DNA of 45,587 nucleotides. It comes from an uncultured Bacilli bacterium. GTDB taxonomy: Bacteria; Bacillota_I; Bacilli_A; RF39; UBA660. Position numbers and translations under genes: made by a program. The stretch covers positions 1-45,587 of the forward strand of contig CAJOJO010000002.1 in NCBI GenBank assembly GCA_905235045.1, in the 5' to 3' direction. This document shows, one piece after another, positions 15,700 through 24,664 of this stretch; within the stretch, counting starts at the first letter, position 1; every line of letters starts with the position of its first letter. The notes under the pieces were generated by a model. It had not been told where the DNA came from and did not search any database. It saw nothing but the letters and a program-made list of their open reading frames with translations.

Positions 15700-16833
15700 A
15701 TGTTTAAACGTAAAAATAATGAAAAACTAGATATTGAATTAGTAAATGATTCTGTAAACTTACTTAACAAAATATTACATATTATGTTTATTTTAATAGG
15801 TATTGTTGGAATTTACTTAATTATTAAACTATGTCAAGAATTACAAATTAAAAATATTGTTTTAACAACATTAAAAACAATCGCCCCAGTATTTATTGGC
15901 TTATTCTTTGCTTGGTTATTTGATCCAATTGTCAAAAAATTAAAAGAAAAAGGTATTAGAAGAGTAATTGGTGCTTTAATTGTTTATATTGTATTTATAT
16001 TATTATTAGTTCTTATAATTGCTACTATATTACCAATATTAACTAACCAAATAAATGATTTTGTCAAAATAATTCCAGAAATATATAATTCAATAAAAAA
16101 TTGGATTGAAAATTTATTTAGTAATATTAACATTGAAGGATTAGATATAAGTGTTTATCAAACTAATATATTAGCAAAAATTCAAGAATGGGGAACTAAT
16201 TTAGCAAGTTCATTACCTAATTTAACGGTAAACATATTAAGAAGTTTCTTCTCTGGTTTCTTAGCCTTTGTAATTGGTTTAATTATTGGTTTTTATTTCT
16301 TAGTAAGCTTTGATAACGCTGGTGATTTATTAATAACTTTATTACCTAAAAAAATAAGAAAAGAAGCTAAAGAATTAACTAGCGAAATAAATTCAACATT
16401 TAGAAGATTTATTAATGGCGCATTAATTGATTCTACCTTTGTATTTATTATTACGACAATTACCTTTATGATTATTGGTTTAAAAGCACCGGTATTATTT
16501 GGTTTGTTCTGTGGTCTAACTAATATTATTCCATATGCTGGTCCATATATTGGTGGAGCTCCAGCAGTAATTGTCGGATTTAGTCAAAGCCCATTAACTG
16601 GTATATTTACTTTAGTAGCTATTGCGATTATTCAATTCATAGAAGGTAACTTTTTACAACCAATGATAATGAGTAAAACAACAAAACTCCATCCAGTTAC
16701 AATTATTACAGGACTATTGATATTTGGTCACTTCTTTGGTATAATTGGTATGGCTATTTCAACACCACTTATTGGTGCTTGTAAAGCAATATTTATTTTC
16801 TTAAATGAAAAACATAATTTTATAAATCTATGA
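15700..16833 (+). CDS. AI-2E family transporter (YdiK/PerM-type permease)
   Basis: This 377-aa polytopic membrane protein has about eight hydrophobic segments in the family layout. Two or three lie at the N-terminus, then an extracytosolic stretch (residues about 120-165), then a C-terminal bundle with the family signatures FGLFCGLTNIIPYAGPYIGG and IIQFIEGNFLQPMIMSK. The family name is historical; members export small molecules or ions and the substrate here is unknown. The next feature, an Ala T-box, begins almost directly after the stop. Confidence 0.88.
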   Translation: MFKRKNNEKLDIELVNDSVNLLNKILHIMFILIGIVGIYLIIKLCQELQIKNIVLTTLKTIAPVFIGLFFAWLFDPIVKKLKEKGIRRVIGALIVYIVFILLLVLIIATILPILTNQINDFVKIIPEIYNSIKNWIENLFSNINIEGLDISVYQTNILAKIQEWGTNLASSLPNLTVNILRSFFSGFLAFVIGLIIGFYFLVSFDNAGDLLITLLPKKIRKEAKELTSEINSTFRRFINGALIDSTFVFIITTITFMIIGLKAPVLFGLFCGLTNIIPYAGPYIGGAPAVIVGFSQSPLTGIFTLVAIAIIQFIEGNFLQPMIMSKTTKLHPVTIITGLLIFGHFFGIIGMAISTPLIGACKAIFIFLNEKHNFINL

Positions 16834-16837
16834 TAAA

Positions 16838-17018
16838 GAAAAAGTAAAATATTTATTTTAAATAGAGAATTAGTGGTTGGTGAAAACTAATTAAAATAAT
16901 ATTTGAAAGCTATCTTTTAGAACCATAAAATGGTCGGTTAAAACCGTTATCTAAATTAAGAATCAAATAGGATGGTACCACGACTAATTCGTTCCTAAAT
17001 TTAGTTGTGGTTTTTTAT
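16838..17018 (+). promoter_or_regulatory. T-box riboswitch, Ala specifier
   Basis: This is a tRNA-sensing leader. Stem I is built from AAATATT/AATATTT and ATTTTAA/TTAAAAT around an apical AATTAGT/ACTAATT hairpin. The specifier loop contains GAAAGCTATC, with GCT (Ala) at 16909-16911. Two small hairpins follow (ACCATAAAATGGT, CGGTTAAAACCG). Next comes the conserved T-box AGGATGGTACCACG (16969-16982), then the terminator (CCACGACTAA...TTTAGTTGTGG plus TTTTTT). Uncharged tRNA-Ala would stabilise the antiterminator and allow transcription of the kinase gene and alaS. The specifier is a reading by eye, but it agrees with the downstream alaS. Confidence 0.88.
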
Positions 17019-17036
17019 TGGAAAGAAGGGATTATT

Positions 17037-17582
17037 ATGGACGAAAAACAAACAAAAATAATTATTATTGCTGGTAAAGCAAGAGCTGGTAAAGATACAT
17101 CAGCTAATTTCTTAAAAGAAATATATGAAAACCAAGGAAAAAAAGTATTAAATATACAATATTCATCTTATATAAAAGAATATGCTAAAAAAATAAGTGA
17201 TTGGGATGGTAGTGAAGAAACAAAACCTAGAGCTTTATTACAACAACTAGGAACTGATATTATCCGTAATAGAATTGATGAACTATTCTTTACAAAAAAA
17301 ATAATTGATGATTTAAAAGTATATTCATTTTTCTTTGATGTAATTACTATTAGTGATGCTCGTTTTAAAATTGAAATTGATGAACCAAGAAAAATATTTG
17401 ATAACATTGTAGCTCTTCATATTGTTAGACCTAATTTTGATAATGGATTAACTGAAGAACAAAAACATCATCCTTCAGAAATTGATTTGGATGATTATCA
17501 AGGATTTAATCATGAAATTATTAATGATGGTACATTAGAAGATTTAAAAGTAAAACTAGAAAAATTAACGGAGGTGATTTAA
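17037..17582 (+). CDS. P-loop kinase, dNMP-kinase-like
   Basis: This 181-aa cytosolic protein has a P-loop near the start (IIIIAGKARAGKDTSANFL). Later motifs (YIKEYAKKISDWDG; RALLQQLGTDIIR; ITISDARFKIEID) resemble phage and bacterial deoxynucleoside-monophosphate kinases and adenylate-kinase-like proteins. Substrate is not determined. I use the ATG of MDEKQTK (GAAGGGA upstream); the ORF track starts inside the T-box terminator. It is the first gene under the Ala T-box, and its TAA overlaps the alaS ATG (TAATG), so the two are coupled. Confidence 0.7.
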   Translation: MDEKQTKIIIIAGKARAGKDTSANFLKEIYENQGKKVLNIQYSSYIKEYAKKISDWDGSEETKPRALLQQLGTDIIRNRIDELFFTKKIIDDLKVYSFFFDVITISDARFKIEIDEPRKIFDNIVALHIVRPNFDNGLTEEQKHHPSEIDLDDYQGFNHEIINDGTLEDLKVKLEKLTEVI

Positions 17583-19321
17583 TGAACTTAAAAGATTTAT
17601 ATATAAACTTTTTTGTAAATAAAAATCATAAACAAATCCCAAGCGCACCAGTTGTACCTGAAAATGATCCATCAGTCTTATTTAATACTGCTGGTATGCA
17701 ACCTTTAATTCCATATTTAATGGGACAACCTCATCCATATGGAACAAAACTATGTGACTATCAAAAATGTATTAGAACTAATGATTTAGATAACATTGGT
17801 GATACATATCATCATACTTTCTTTGAAATGTTAGGAAATTGGTCATTAGGAGATTATTTTAAAAAAGAAGCTATTGAATGGTCAGCAGAATTTTTAACTA
17901 AAGAATTAAATATACCAAAAGAAAGATTAGCTGTAACTATATTTGCGGGTAATGATTTAATTCCATTTGATCAAGAAGCCCATGATTTATGGATTCAACA
18001 AGGTATACCTGAAGAAAGAATTTGTCCGACAAGCGATGATAATTTTTGGATAGCAGGTGATACAGGGCCATGTGGACCTGACACTGAAATGTTTTATTGG
18101 CGTAGTAATGATCCAATTCCTGATAAATTTGATAATGAGGATGAAAGATGGGTTGAAATATGGAATGATGTATTTATGCAATATGAAAAACATCAAGATG
18201 GAACAATAACGGAATTACCAAAGAAAAATGTTGATACCGGAATGGGTGTTGAAAGAACAACTGCTATCTTAGAAGGTAAAATGGATAATTATGAATCATC
18301 AATTTGGGTACCAATTATCAATTTAATTGAAGAAATATCTAATTTACCATACAAAGGCAATGAAGAATCAATGCGAATTATTGCTGATCATTTAAGAACT
18401 GCGGTATTTATTTTAGCAGATCCAGCTGGTATAAAACCATCCAATACTGATCAAGGATATATTTTAAGAAGACTAATAAGAAGAGCAATTAGACATGCTA
18501 AAAAATTAAATATTGATATTAATTCGGATTGGGAACAAAAAATAGCTATTAAACTAATAGAACAATATAATAAATATTATTCTGAATTAAATGACAATTA
18601 TAATGTTATACTAGAGGGACTAAAAAATGAAAAAATTAAATTTAACCGTACTTTAGAAAAAGGATTAAGAGAATTTGAAAAAGTATCTAATAAAGATATT
18701 GATGGTATAACAGCTTTCCATTTATTTGATACATATGGTTTTCCTATTGAATTAACCATTGAATTAGCTAATGAAAAAAATCTAAAAGTAGATATTGAAG
18801 GGTATAATACAAAATTTAAGGAGCACCAAGAATTGTCAAGAACCGCTTCCCAAGGTAAATTTAAAGGTGGTTTAGCTGGTAATTCAGAAATAGAAACAAG
18901 ATATCATACCGCAACCCATTTATTAAATGCTGCTTTAAAAGTAGTAATTGGACCAGATGTTCATCAAAAAGGTTCAAACATTACTGAAGAAAGAATGCGT
19001 TTTGACTTCTCTTGCGATCATAAATTAAGTGATGATGAAAAACAAAAAACTGAAGAATTAGTAAATAAATGGATAAACGAAAGCTTAGATGTTAGATGTG
19101 ATGAAATGAGTAAAGAAGAAGCAATTAATAGTGGGGCAGAATGTATGTTCATTGAAAAATATCCTGATATAGTTACCGTTTATACAATTGGTGATAATGT
19201 ATCAAAAGAATTATGTGGTGGACCACACGTTAAAAATACTAGTGAATTAGGTCACTTTAGAATCAAAAAAGAAGAAGCTTCATCAGCTGGAGTAAGAAGA
19301 ATTAAGGCGGTATTAGAATGA
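17582..19321 (+). CDS. alaS: Alanyl-tRNA synthetase, short form lacking C-Ala
   Basis: AlaRS charges tRNA-Ala. Most bacterial enzymes are about 870 aa; this is 579. Present are the class II catalytic core (FNTAGMQPLIPYLMG; CIRTNDLDNIGDTYHHTFFEMLGNWSLGDYFKKEA), the tRNA-recognition helical part, and the editing domain with zinc motifs HTATH and CGGPH. It then stops at SSAGVRRIKAVLE. The coiled coil and DHHA1-type C-Ala domain, which aid dimerisation and tRNA delivery, are absent, and the next gene starts at once. It is preceded by GGAGGTGAT and controlled by the upstream Ala T-box. Confidence 0.93.
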   Translation: MNLKDLYINFFVNKNHKQIPSAPVVPENDPSVLFNTAGMQPLIPYLMGQPHPYGTKLCDYQKCIRTNDLDNIGDTYHHTFFEMLGNWSLGDYFKKEAIEWSAEFLTKELNIPKERLAVTIFAGNDLIPFDQEAHDLWIQQGIPEERICPTSDDNFWIAGDTGPCGPDTEMFYWRSNDPIPDKFDNEDERWVEIWNDVFMQYEKHQDGTITELPKKNVDTGMGVERTTAILEGKMDNYESSIWVPIINLIEEISNLPYKGNEESMRIIADHLRTAVFILADPAGIKPSNTDQGYILRRLIRRAIRHAKKLNIDINSDWEQKIAIKLIEQYNKYYSELNDNYNVILEGLKNEKIKFNRTLEKGLREFEKVSNKDIDGITAFHLFDTYGFPIELTIELANEKNLKVDIEGYNTKFKEHQELSRTASQGKFKGGLAGNSEIETRYHTATHLLNAALKVVIGPDVHQKGSNITEERMRFDFSCDHKLSDDEKQKTEELVNKWINESLDVRCDEMSKEEAINSGAECMFIEKYPDIVTVYTIGDNVSKELCGGPHVKNTSELGHFRIKKEEASSAGVRRIKAVLE

Positions 19322-20427
19322 ATTTAAGAGAGGAAATGTTAAAACATGAGAAAACATTAAAAGATTATGCTTGTTTTGATAAAGATGCCGTTTATTTAGA
19401 ACCAATTGAACCAGATATGCGTCCTGCATATTTTCGCGATATTGATAGAATTCTTCATTCATCTTCATACACTAGGTATTTAAATAAAACCCAAGTATTT
19501 AGCTTTGCTGATAATGATAATATTACTAAAAGAATTGTTCATGTCTCTTTAGTATCTAAATTAGCGCGAACTATTGGTAGAGCTTTATCCGTTAATGAAG
19601 ACTTAATTGAAGCAATGGCTTTAGGTCATGATTTAGGGCATGTTCCTTTTGGACATTTAGGAGAAAGTATTTTAAATAACTTAAGTTTAAAATATAACCA
19701 TACATATTTTAATCATAATGTTCAAAGTGTTAGATTACTAATGAATGTTGAAAATAATGGTAAAGGTTTAAATATAACTGTTCAAACATTAGATGGAATT
19801 TTATGTCATAATGGAGAACTTGTTTTAAATGAATATCGACCAGTAAAAAAAGATAAAGAAACATTCTTAAAAGAATATGAAATGTGCTACACCGATAAAG
19901 AACAAATAAAAAAATTAAAACCAATGACAATTGAAGGATGTATCGTTAGAATAAGTGATGTTATTGCTTACATTGGAAGAGATATTGAAGATGCTGTTAA
20001 AATGGGAATTATTAAAAAAGAAGATATTCCAGATAATATAGCTAATACCTTAGGAACAACTAATAGTTCAATTATTAATACAATATTATTAGATGTTATT
20101 AATAATAGTAAAGATAAAGAATATATTAAAATGTCGAATGAAGTATTCACTGCTTTAACAGAATTAATGACATTTAATTATAATAATATTTATAACAAAG
20201 CATATACTGAAGAAGAAAAAGAAAATTATACTAATATGTTTAATTATTTATTTACTTTTTACTTAGAAAATATAAATAATCCAGAAAATGATATAAATAA
20301 AGTATATTTAAACGGAATGGATGAAAATTATATAAAAAATACTAATAATAACGAAAAAGTAATTGACTATATAGCTGGTATGACTGATGATTTTTTTATA
20401 AAACAATATAATAAATATAAAAAATAG
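19318..20427 (+). CDS. dGTPase-like HD-domain phosphohydrolase
   Basis: This 369-aa cytosolic metal-dependent HD protein belongs to the deoxyguanosinetriphosphate triphosphohydrolase-like group. The signature ALGHDLGHVPFGHLGE at about residue 100, the upstream KRIVHVSLVSKLARTIG (metal His) and ISDVIAYIGRDIEDA (metal Asp) are all intact. It hydrolyses dNTPs to nucleosides, balancing pools. It overlaps the alaS stop by 4 nt (ATGA), so it belongs to the T-box operon unless an internal promoter exists. Confidence 0.88.
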   Translation: MNLREEMLKHEKTLKDYACFDKDAVYLEPIEPDMRPAYFRDIDRILHSSSYTRYLNKTQVFSFADNDNITKRIVHVSLVSKLARTIGRALSVNEDLIEAMALGHDLGHVPFGHLGESILNNLSLKYNHTYFNHNVQSVRLLMNVENNGKGLNITVQTLDGILCHNGELVLNEYRPVKKDKETFLKEYEMCYTDKEQIKKLKPMTIEGCIVRISDVIAYIGRDIEDAVKMGIIKKEDIPDNIANTLGTTNSSIINTILLDVINNSKDKEYIKMSNEVFTALTELMTFNYNNIYNKAYTEEEKENYTNMFNYLFTFYLENINNPENDINKVYLNGMDENYIKNTNNNEKVIDYIAGMTDDFFIKQYNKYKK

Positions 20428-20450
20428 TGATTTTATTCGCTATTTTTTTA
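20421..20450 (+). terminator. Terminator after the dGTPase-like gene
   Basis: AAATAGTG pairs with CGCTATTT (one G-T pair) around ATTTTATT, followed by a T run. Confidence 0.7.
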
Positions 20451-20483
20451 TAAAATGTGATAAAATTATAGTAGGTGATAATT

Positions 20484-21509
20484 ATGGATTTTGACTTAAA
20501 AAAAAGTGATTTTGAAGAATTTACCGAAGATACCGAACAAGATCTAAATATTGAAGATGTTAATGTTGAAAAAGAATTAAAAATTGTTTTTTTTGGAACA
20601 CCTGATTTTGCCGTTCCAGTATTACAAGGTTTAATTGATAATTATAATGTAAAAGCAGTTGTAACGCAACCAGATAAACCAGTTGGAAGAGATGGTGCTT
20701 TAAAACCATCGCCAATAAAACAATTAGCTAATGATAATACTATTTTAGTATTACAACCAAACAACATTAAAGAAGAATGGCAATTAGTAACTGATTTGCA
20801 CCCAAATTTAATTGTTACCTGTGCCTATGGACAAATTATTCCAAGAGAATTACTAGTTTATCCTGAATTTGGTTGTATTAATGTTCATGCATCACTTCTT
20901 CCTAAATTAAGGGGAGGGGCACCAATTCATCGAGCAATTATTAATGGATATACAGAAACTGGTATTACTATCATGCATATGGCGCCTTCTTTAGATAGTG
21001 GTGATATAATAACCCAAAAAAGTATTCCAATTACGGAAACTGATACTGCTAGTACACTTCATGATAAATTAAGTATTTTAGGACGTGATTTATTGTTGGA
21101 AACAATTCCAATGCTAAAAGATAAAACCGCACCACGTATTAAACAAGATGAATCTTTATCTACATATGCTGCTAATATAAGCATTGAAGATGAAAAAATT
21201 GACTTTAGTAAAACAACTAAACAAATATATAATCAAGTTCGTGGTTTAAATAGCTGGCCTGGCGCATATACAGTATTAAATGGCAAAAGAATAAAAGTGT
21301 GGGAATGTACTCGTAGCGATAATAATTATTCTAATTTATTAGATGGTAAAATAACTAATATATATCCTGATGGAATTGGTGTTAAATGCACTAATGGTGA
21401 AATAATTTTAACCGTTATTCAACCAGAAGGAAAAGGAAAAATGAAGGTAGCCGATTATTTGAACGGAATCCAAGACAAAAATAGTTTATTAGGAAAAATG
21501 TTTGAATGA
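20484..21509 (+). CDS. fmt: Methionyl-tRNA formyltransferase with acidic N-terminal extension
   Basis: Fmt formylates initiator Met-tRNA. The catalytic domain shows KIVFFGTPDFAVPVL, VVTQPDKPVGR and NVHASLLPKLRGGAPIHRAI, with DSGD following. The C-terminal OB-type domain starts at about residue 240 (NQVRGLNSWPGAYT). Standard Fmt begins within 1-3 residues of KIVFFGTP. Here about 33 extra acidic residues (DFDLKKSDFEEFTEDTEQD...) precede it. The start has AGGTGAT upstream and no ATG lies nearer to the domain, so the extension is probably translated. Its stop overlaps the next gene by 4 nt. Confidence 0.93.
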   Translation: MDFDLKKSDFEEFTEDTEQDLNIEDVNVEKELKIVFFGTPDFAVPVLQGLIDNYNVKAVVTQPDKPVGRDGALKPSPIKQLANDNTILVLQPNNIKEEWQLVTDLHPNLIVTCAYGQIIPRELLVYPEFGCINVHASLLPKLRGGAPIHRAIINGYTETGITIMHMAPSLDSGDIITQKSIPITETDTASTLHDKLSILGRDLLLETIPMLKDKTAPRIKQDESLSTYAANISIEDEKIDFSKTTKQIYNQVRGLNSWPGAYTVLNGKRIKVWECTRSDNNYSNLLDGKITNIYPDGIGVKCTNGEIILTVIQPEGKGKMKVADYLNGIQDKNSLLGKMFE

Positions 21510-22156
21510 AAGAAAAAATCGAAACTTTTAAAAAACTTTGGGCAATACCTAGATATAAAGCTATTATTCAACTAATTTTATGGATTTCCTTTTTTCTACT
21601 TTTATATATCATAATATCAGTTATTGCTATTTTTAGTAAACCATACAAAAAAAAGCAAACTGAGCCAATCATCAAAACAGCAATCGAAAACTATACCGAA
21701 ATGACTAATTATGAATATAAATATAATTTTACTTATATAATAAATAAAGAAAATAAAACCAGTTTAATTGAAGGAACAAAATATAATAATCAAAATACAT
21801 TTAAATTATTAGGTACTAAATATAAATTAGAAAATAATGTTATTTATGATGTAAATGATAATATTGTAACTAATTTAACTGATTATGATATTACATTATT
21901 AGAACCAAGTAATATAATTAATTTACTTAATACAGCAATTAATAAAGAAATAACTAAATATAATGATGGTAATATAAAAACAGAATATACTTTTGAAGAT
22001 ATGTTAATAACAACATATGAAGAAAATAATTATATAATAAAAATAGATTTAGATTTAACAAATTATATGGTTAAACTAAATCCAAAAATAACTTATTATA
22101 CAATCAATATTACATATGAAAACATCAATAATATTGACAGTTTTAACGAATTATGA
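21506..22156 (+). CDS. Hypothetical single-pass membrane protein
   Basis: I do not recognise this 216-aa protein. A cytosolic basic stretch (about residues 1-18) is followed by one strong transmembrane helix (IIQLILWISFFLLLYIIIS, residues about 20-45). About 165 Asn/Thr/Tyr-rich residues then lie outside the membrane. There is no lipobox or catalytic motif. It overlaps fmt (ATGA) and precedes secG by 23 nt. The location next to secG hints at an envelope role, nothing more specific. Confidence 0.65.
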   Translation: MKEKIETFKKLWAIPRYKAIIQLILWISFFLLLYIIISVIAIFSKPYKKKQTEPIIKTAIENYTEMTNYEYKYNFTYIINKENKTSLIEGTKYNNQNTFKLLGTKYKLENNVIYDVNDNIVTNLTDYDITLLEPSNIINLLNTAINKEITKYNDGNIKTEYTFEDMLITTYEENNYIIKIDLDLTNYMVKLNPKITYYTINITYENINNIDSFNEL

Positions 22157-22179
22157 TAAATTTATATAGGTGATTTAAT

Positions 22180-22392
22180 ATGATGACAATTTTAATGATT
22201 ATATCAGTTTTATTAATATTAGTAGTATTATTACAAGCAGGTAAAGCAGAAAGTGTTATGGGAGCTTTATCTGGTAGTAATGATTCATTATTTAAAAATC
22301 GTAAAGAAAGAGGCGGTGAGTTATTTATAACCCGTTTAACATTTTGCTTAGGTGTAGCATTCTTTCTAATTTGTTTATATATTGGTTTTTAA
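22180..22392 (+). CDS. secG: Protein translocase subunit SecG
   Basis: SecG is a small accessory subunit of SecYEG. This 70-aa protein has two hydrophobic segments (LMIISVLLILVVLLQAG and the C-terminal ITRLTFCLGVAFFLICLYI) flanking the conserved cytosolic loop ESVMGALSGSNDSLFKNR. The size and loop fit SecG. GGTGAT stands before tandem ATG codons, and either could start it. A terminator follows. Confidence 0.9.
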   Translation: MMTILMIISVLLILVVLLQAGKAESVMGALSGSNDSLFKNRKERGGELFITRLTFCLGVAFFLICLYIGF

Positions 22393-22413
22393 GAGTATTT
22401 ATACTCTTTTTTT
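22391..22413 (+). terminator. Terminator after secG
   Basis: AAGAGTAT and ATACTCTT form the stem, followed by seven T. It overlaps the secG stop codon. Confidence 0.8.
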
Positions 22414-22466
22414 GTGCAAAATATTAAAAATATATGTTATAATAATGCCAAAAGGAAGTAATATGC

Positions 22467-23891
22467 ATGAAAGAGGACATTAACTTTTTAAAAAAACTAT
22501 ATAAAAGACAAAGAAAATGGATTTTGAGTTTATCTTTTTTAGTTGTAATTTTAATTCTATTTTTTTGGTATTTTTTTATCCCCCAAATTGAATTAAAAGG
22601 GGATGTAATAATTCGCATGGAAGTAAATAGTGAATATAAAGAATTAGGTGCCGAAGCAAGAGTTAATTTTGAAAAAATAAAAGATATTAAAATAACTGGT
22701 AAAGTTAATACTAAAAAAACAGGAAAATACACAGTATATTACAAAGTTAAATATCGTGGTAAAACTTATACTAGAACAAGAACTATTATTGTAGAAGATA
22801 CAACCCCACCAGTTTTAACTTTAAATGGGGAATCAAAAACTAATGTCTGTGCTTCTTTAGAATATAATGATGAAGGAGCAACCGCAATCGATAACTATGA
22901 TGGGGATATTACTGATAAAATTAAAGTTACAAAAAAAGGTAAAACAGTTACCTATTTTGTTACTGATAAAAAAGGAAATACTGCTAGTTTAGAACGTGAA
23001 TTAATTGTTAATGATGATAAAGCTCCAGAATTAACTTTAAATGGGGATGCTTATATTTATCTTTATACTGGTTCTACATATGAAGAACCAGGAGCTAGTG
23101 CTTTTGATAATTGTGATGGGGATATAACTGATAAAATCAACATTTTAGGGGAAGTAAATACTAATCAGGTTGGCGAATATGAAGTTAGTTATCAAGTAAC
23201 CGATAATAATGGTAATACTAATGAAATAAAAAGGATTGTTAAAGTTGTAACTAAACCAGATAGTGATAAAGTTATTTATTTAACATTTGATGATGGCCCA
23301 AGTTATACTGTAACATCAGATATATTAGATATTTTAAAAGAAGAAAATGTTAAAGCAACATTCTTTGTAATTAATCATAGTGATGATTTAAATTATTTAA
23401 TTAAACGGGAATTTGATGAAGGTCATACAGTTGCTCTTCATTCATTCACTCACAATTATGGTCAAATATATACTAGTGTAGATGCTTATTTTGAAGATTT
23501 AGAAGCAATTAAAAATAAAGTTAAAAATATAACTGGTGCTGATGCTAATATAATAAGATTTCCAGGCGGTAGTTCTAATACTGTAAGTAAATTTAATCCT
23601 GGTATTATGACTACTTTAGCAACTGAAGTAAGTAATAGAGGATATATCTATTTTGATTGGAATGTATCATGTGGTGATGCAAGTGGGTCATATACAGCTA
23701 GTGATGTATATTATAATACAATAAATAATTTGAACGATAAAACTAATATAGTTTTAATGCATGATTTTGAATCAAATTATAAAACATTAAACGCTTTAAG
23801 AGATATAATTACTTATGGTAAAAATAATGGTTATACATTTGCTCGTATTACTGAAGCTACACCAAAAATAAGACATGGGATAAATAATTAA
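22467..23891 (+). CDS. Membrane-anchored polysaccharide deacetylase with Ig-like repeats
   Basis: This 474-aa protein has one N-terminal transmembrane segment (WILSLSFLVVILILFFWYF, residues about 19-38), so it faces outward. Three DUF5011-type Ig-like repeats follow (each with a K/E-Y-x-E-L/P-G-A start; two contain NYDGDITDKI / NCDGDITDKI). A NodB-type deacetylase domain runs from about residue 265: TFDDGPS, ATFFVI, LHSFTHNYG (metal His pair) and LMHDFE. It probably deacetylates peptidoglycan or a surface glycan. A single gene between two terminators. Confidence 0.9.
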   Translation: MKEDINFLKKLYKRQRKWILSLSFLVVILILFFWYFFIPQIELKGDVIIRMEVNSEYKELGAEARVNFEKIKDIKITGKVNTKKTGKYTVYYKVKYRGKTYTRTRTIIVEDTTPPVLTLNGESKTNVCASLEYNDEGATAIDNYDGDITDKIKVTKKGKTVTYFVTDKKGNTASLERELIVNDDKAPELTLNGDAYIYLYTGSTYEEPGASAFDNCDGDITDKINILGEVNTNQVGEYEVSYQVTDNNGNTNEIKRIVKVVTKPDSDKVIYLTFDDGPSYTVTSDILDILKEENVKATFFVINHSDDLNYLIKREFDEGHTVALHSFTHNYGQIYTSVDAYFEDLEAIKNKVKNITGADANIIRFPGGSSNTVSKFNPGIMTTLATEVSNRGYIYFDWNVSCGDASGSYTASDVYYNTINNLNDKTNIVLMHDFESNYKTLNALRDIITYGKNNGYTFARITEATPKIRHGINN

Positions 23892-23914
23892 GGTAGTAAA
23901 AACTACCTTTTTTT
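23890..23914 (+). terminator. Terminator after the deacetylase
   Basis: AAGGTAGT and ACTACCTT pair around AAAA, followed by a T run. Confidence 0.8.
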
Positions 23915-23973
23915 ATGTATTTTTACACATTTAAAAGATTTTATATGTTATAATAATTCTAGGAGATGATTAT

Positions 23974-24654
23974 ATGACACCACATATTGAAGCAAAATTA
24001 GGTGAAATTGCCGAAACTGTTCTTATGCCAGGAGATCCATTACGAGCTGAATATATTGCTAAAAAATATCTAACTGATTATAAATTAGTAAATAAAATTA
24101 GAAATGTTTATGCATTTACTGGATATTATAATGGGAAAAAAGTTACCATTATGGCTAGCGGTATGGGATTAGGTAGTATTGGCATTTATTCATATGAATT
24201 ATTTAAATTTTATGGTGTTGAAAACATTATTCGAATTGGCAGTGCTGGAGCTTATGATCCTAGTTTAAAAGTAGGAGATGTAATTTTGGCTACTGAAGTA
24301 TATACCGATTCTAATTTTAGTTATGTTCAAGATGGAATTGAAAATAATTTATTAAAAACATCCGATAATTTAAATAATTTATTAAAAAATGAGAATATTA
24401 AATATGGACGTATATTATCTAGTGATGTTTTTTATAAAGATACTGATAATTTTGAAGAAATGTTTAATAAAAACAATTGTATAGCTGTGGAAATGGAATC
24501 ATACGCTTTAATGCATAATGCTAATAAATTTAATAAAAATGCTACTTGTTTATTAACGATTTCTGATAGTTTAGTTACTAAAGAAGAAATGAGTGCTTAT
24601 GATAGACAAAATACGCTTGATAAAATGATTGAATTAGCTTTAAAAATGATATAA
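23974..24654 (+). CDS. deoD: Purine nucleoside phosphorylase (DeoD type)
   Basis: This 226-aa hexameric-type PNP cleaves purine (deoxy)nucleosides with phosphate. Motifs: MPGDPLRAEYIA, ASGMGLGSIGIYSYELF, RIGSAGAYDP, AVEMESYAL, and ISDSLVT with the catalytic Asp. The product ribose-1-phosphate is isomerised by DeoB, encoded near the right end. AGGAGATGAT lies upstream. The next gene starts 10 nt downstream with GGAGGG overlapping the deoD end. Confidence 0.95.
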   Translation: MTPHIEAKLGEIAETVLMPGDPLRAEYIAKKYLTDYKLVNKIRNVYAFTGYYNGKKVTIMASGMGLGSIGIYSYELFKFYGVENIIRIGSAGAYDPSLKVGDVILATEVYTDSNFSYVQDGIENNLLKTSDNLNNLLKNENIKYGRILSSDVFYKDTDNFEEMFNKNNCIAVEMESYALMHNANKFNKNATCLLTISDSLVTKEEMSAYDRQNTLDKMIELALKMI

Positions 24655-24664
24655 GGAGGGTTTT

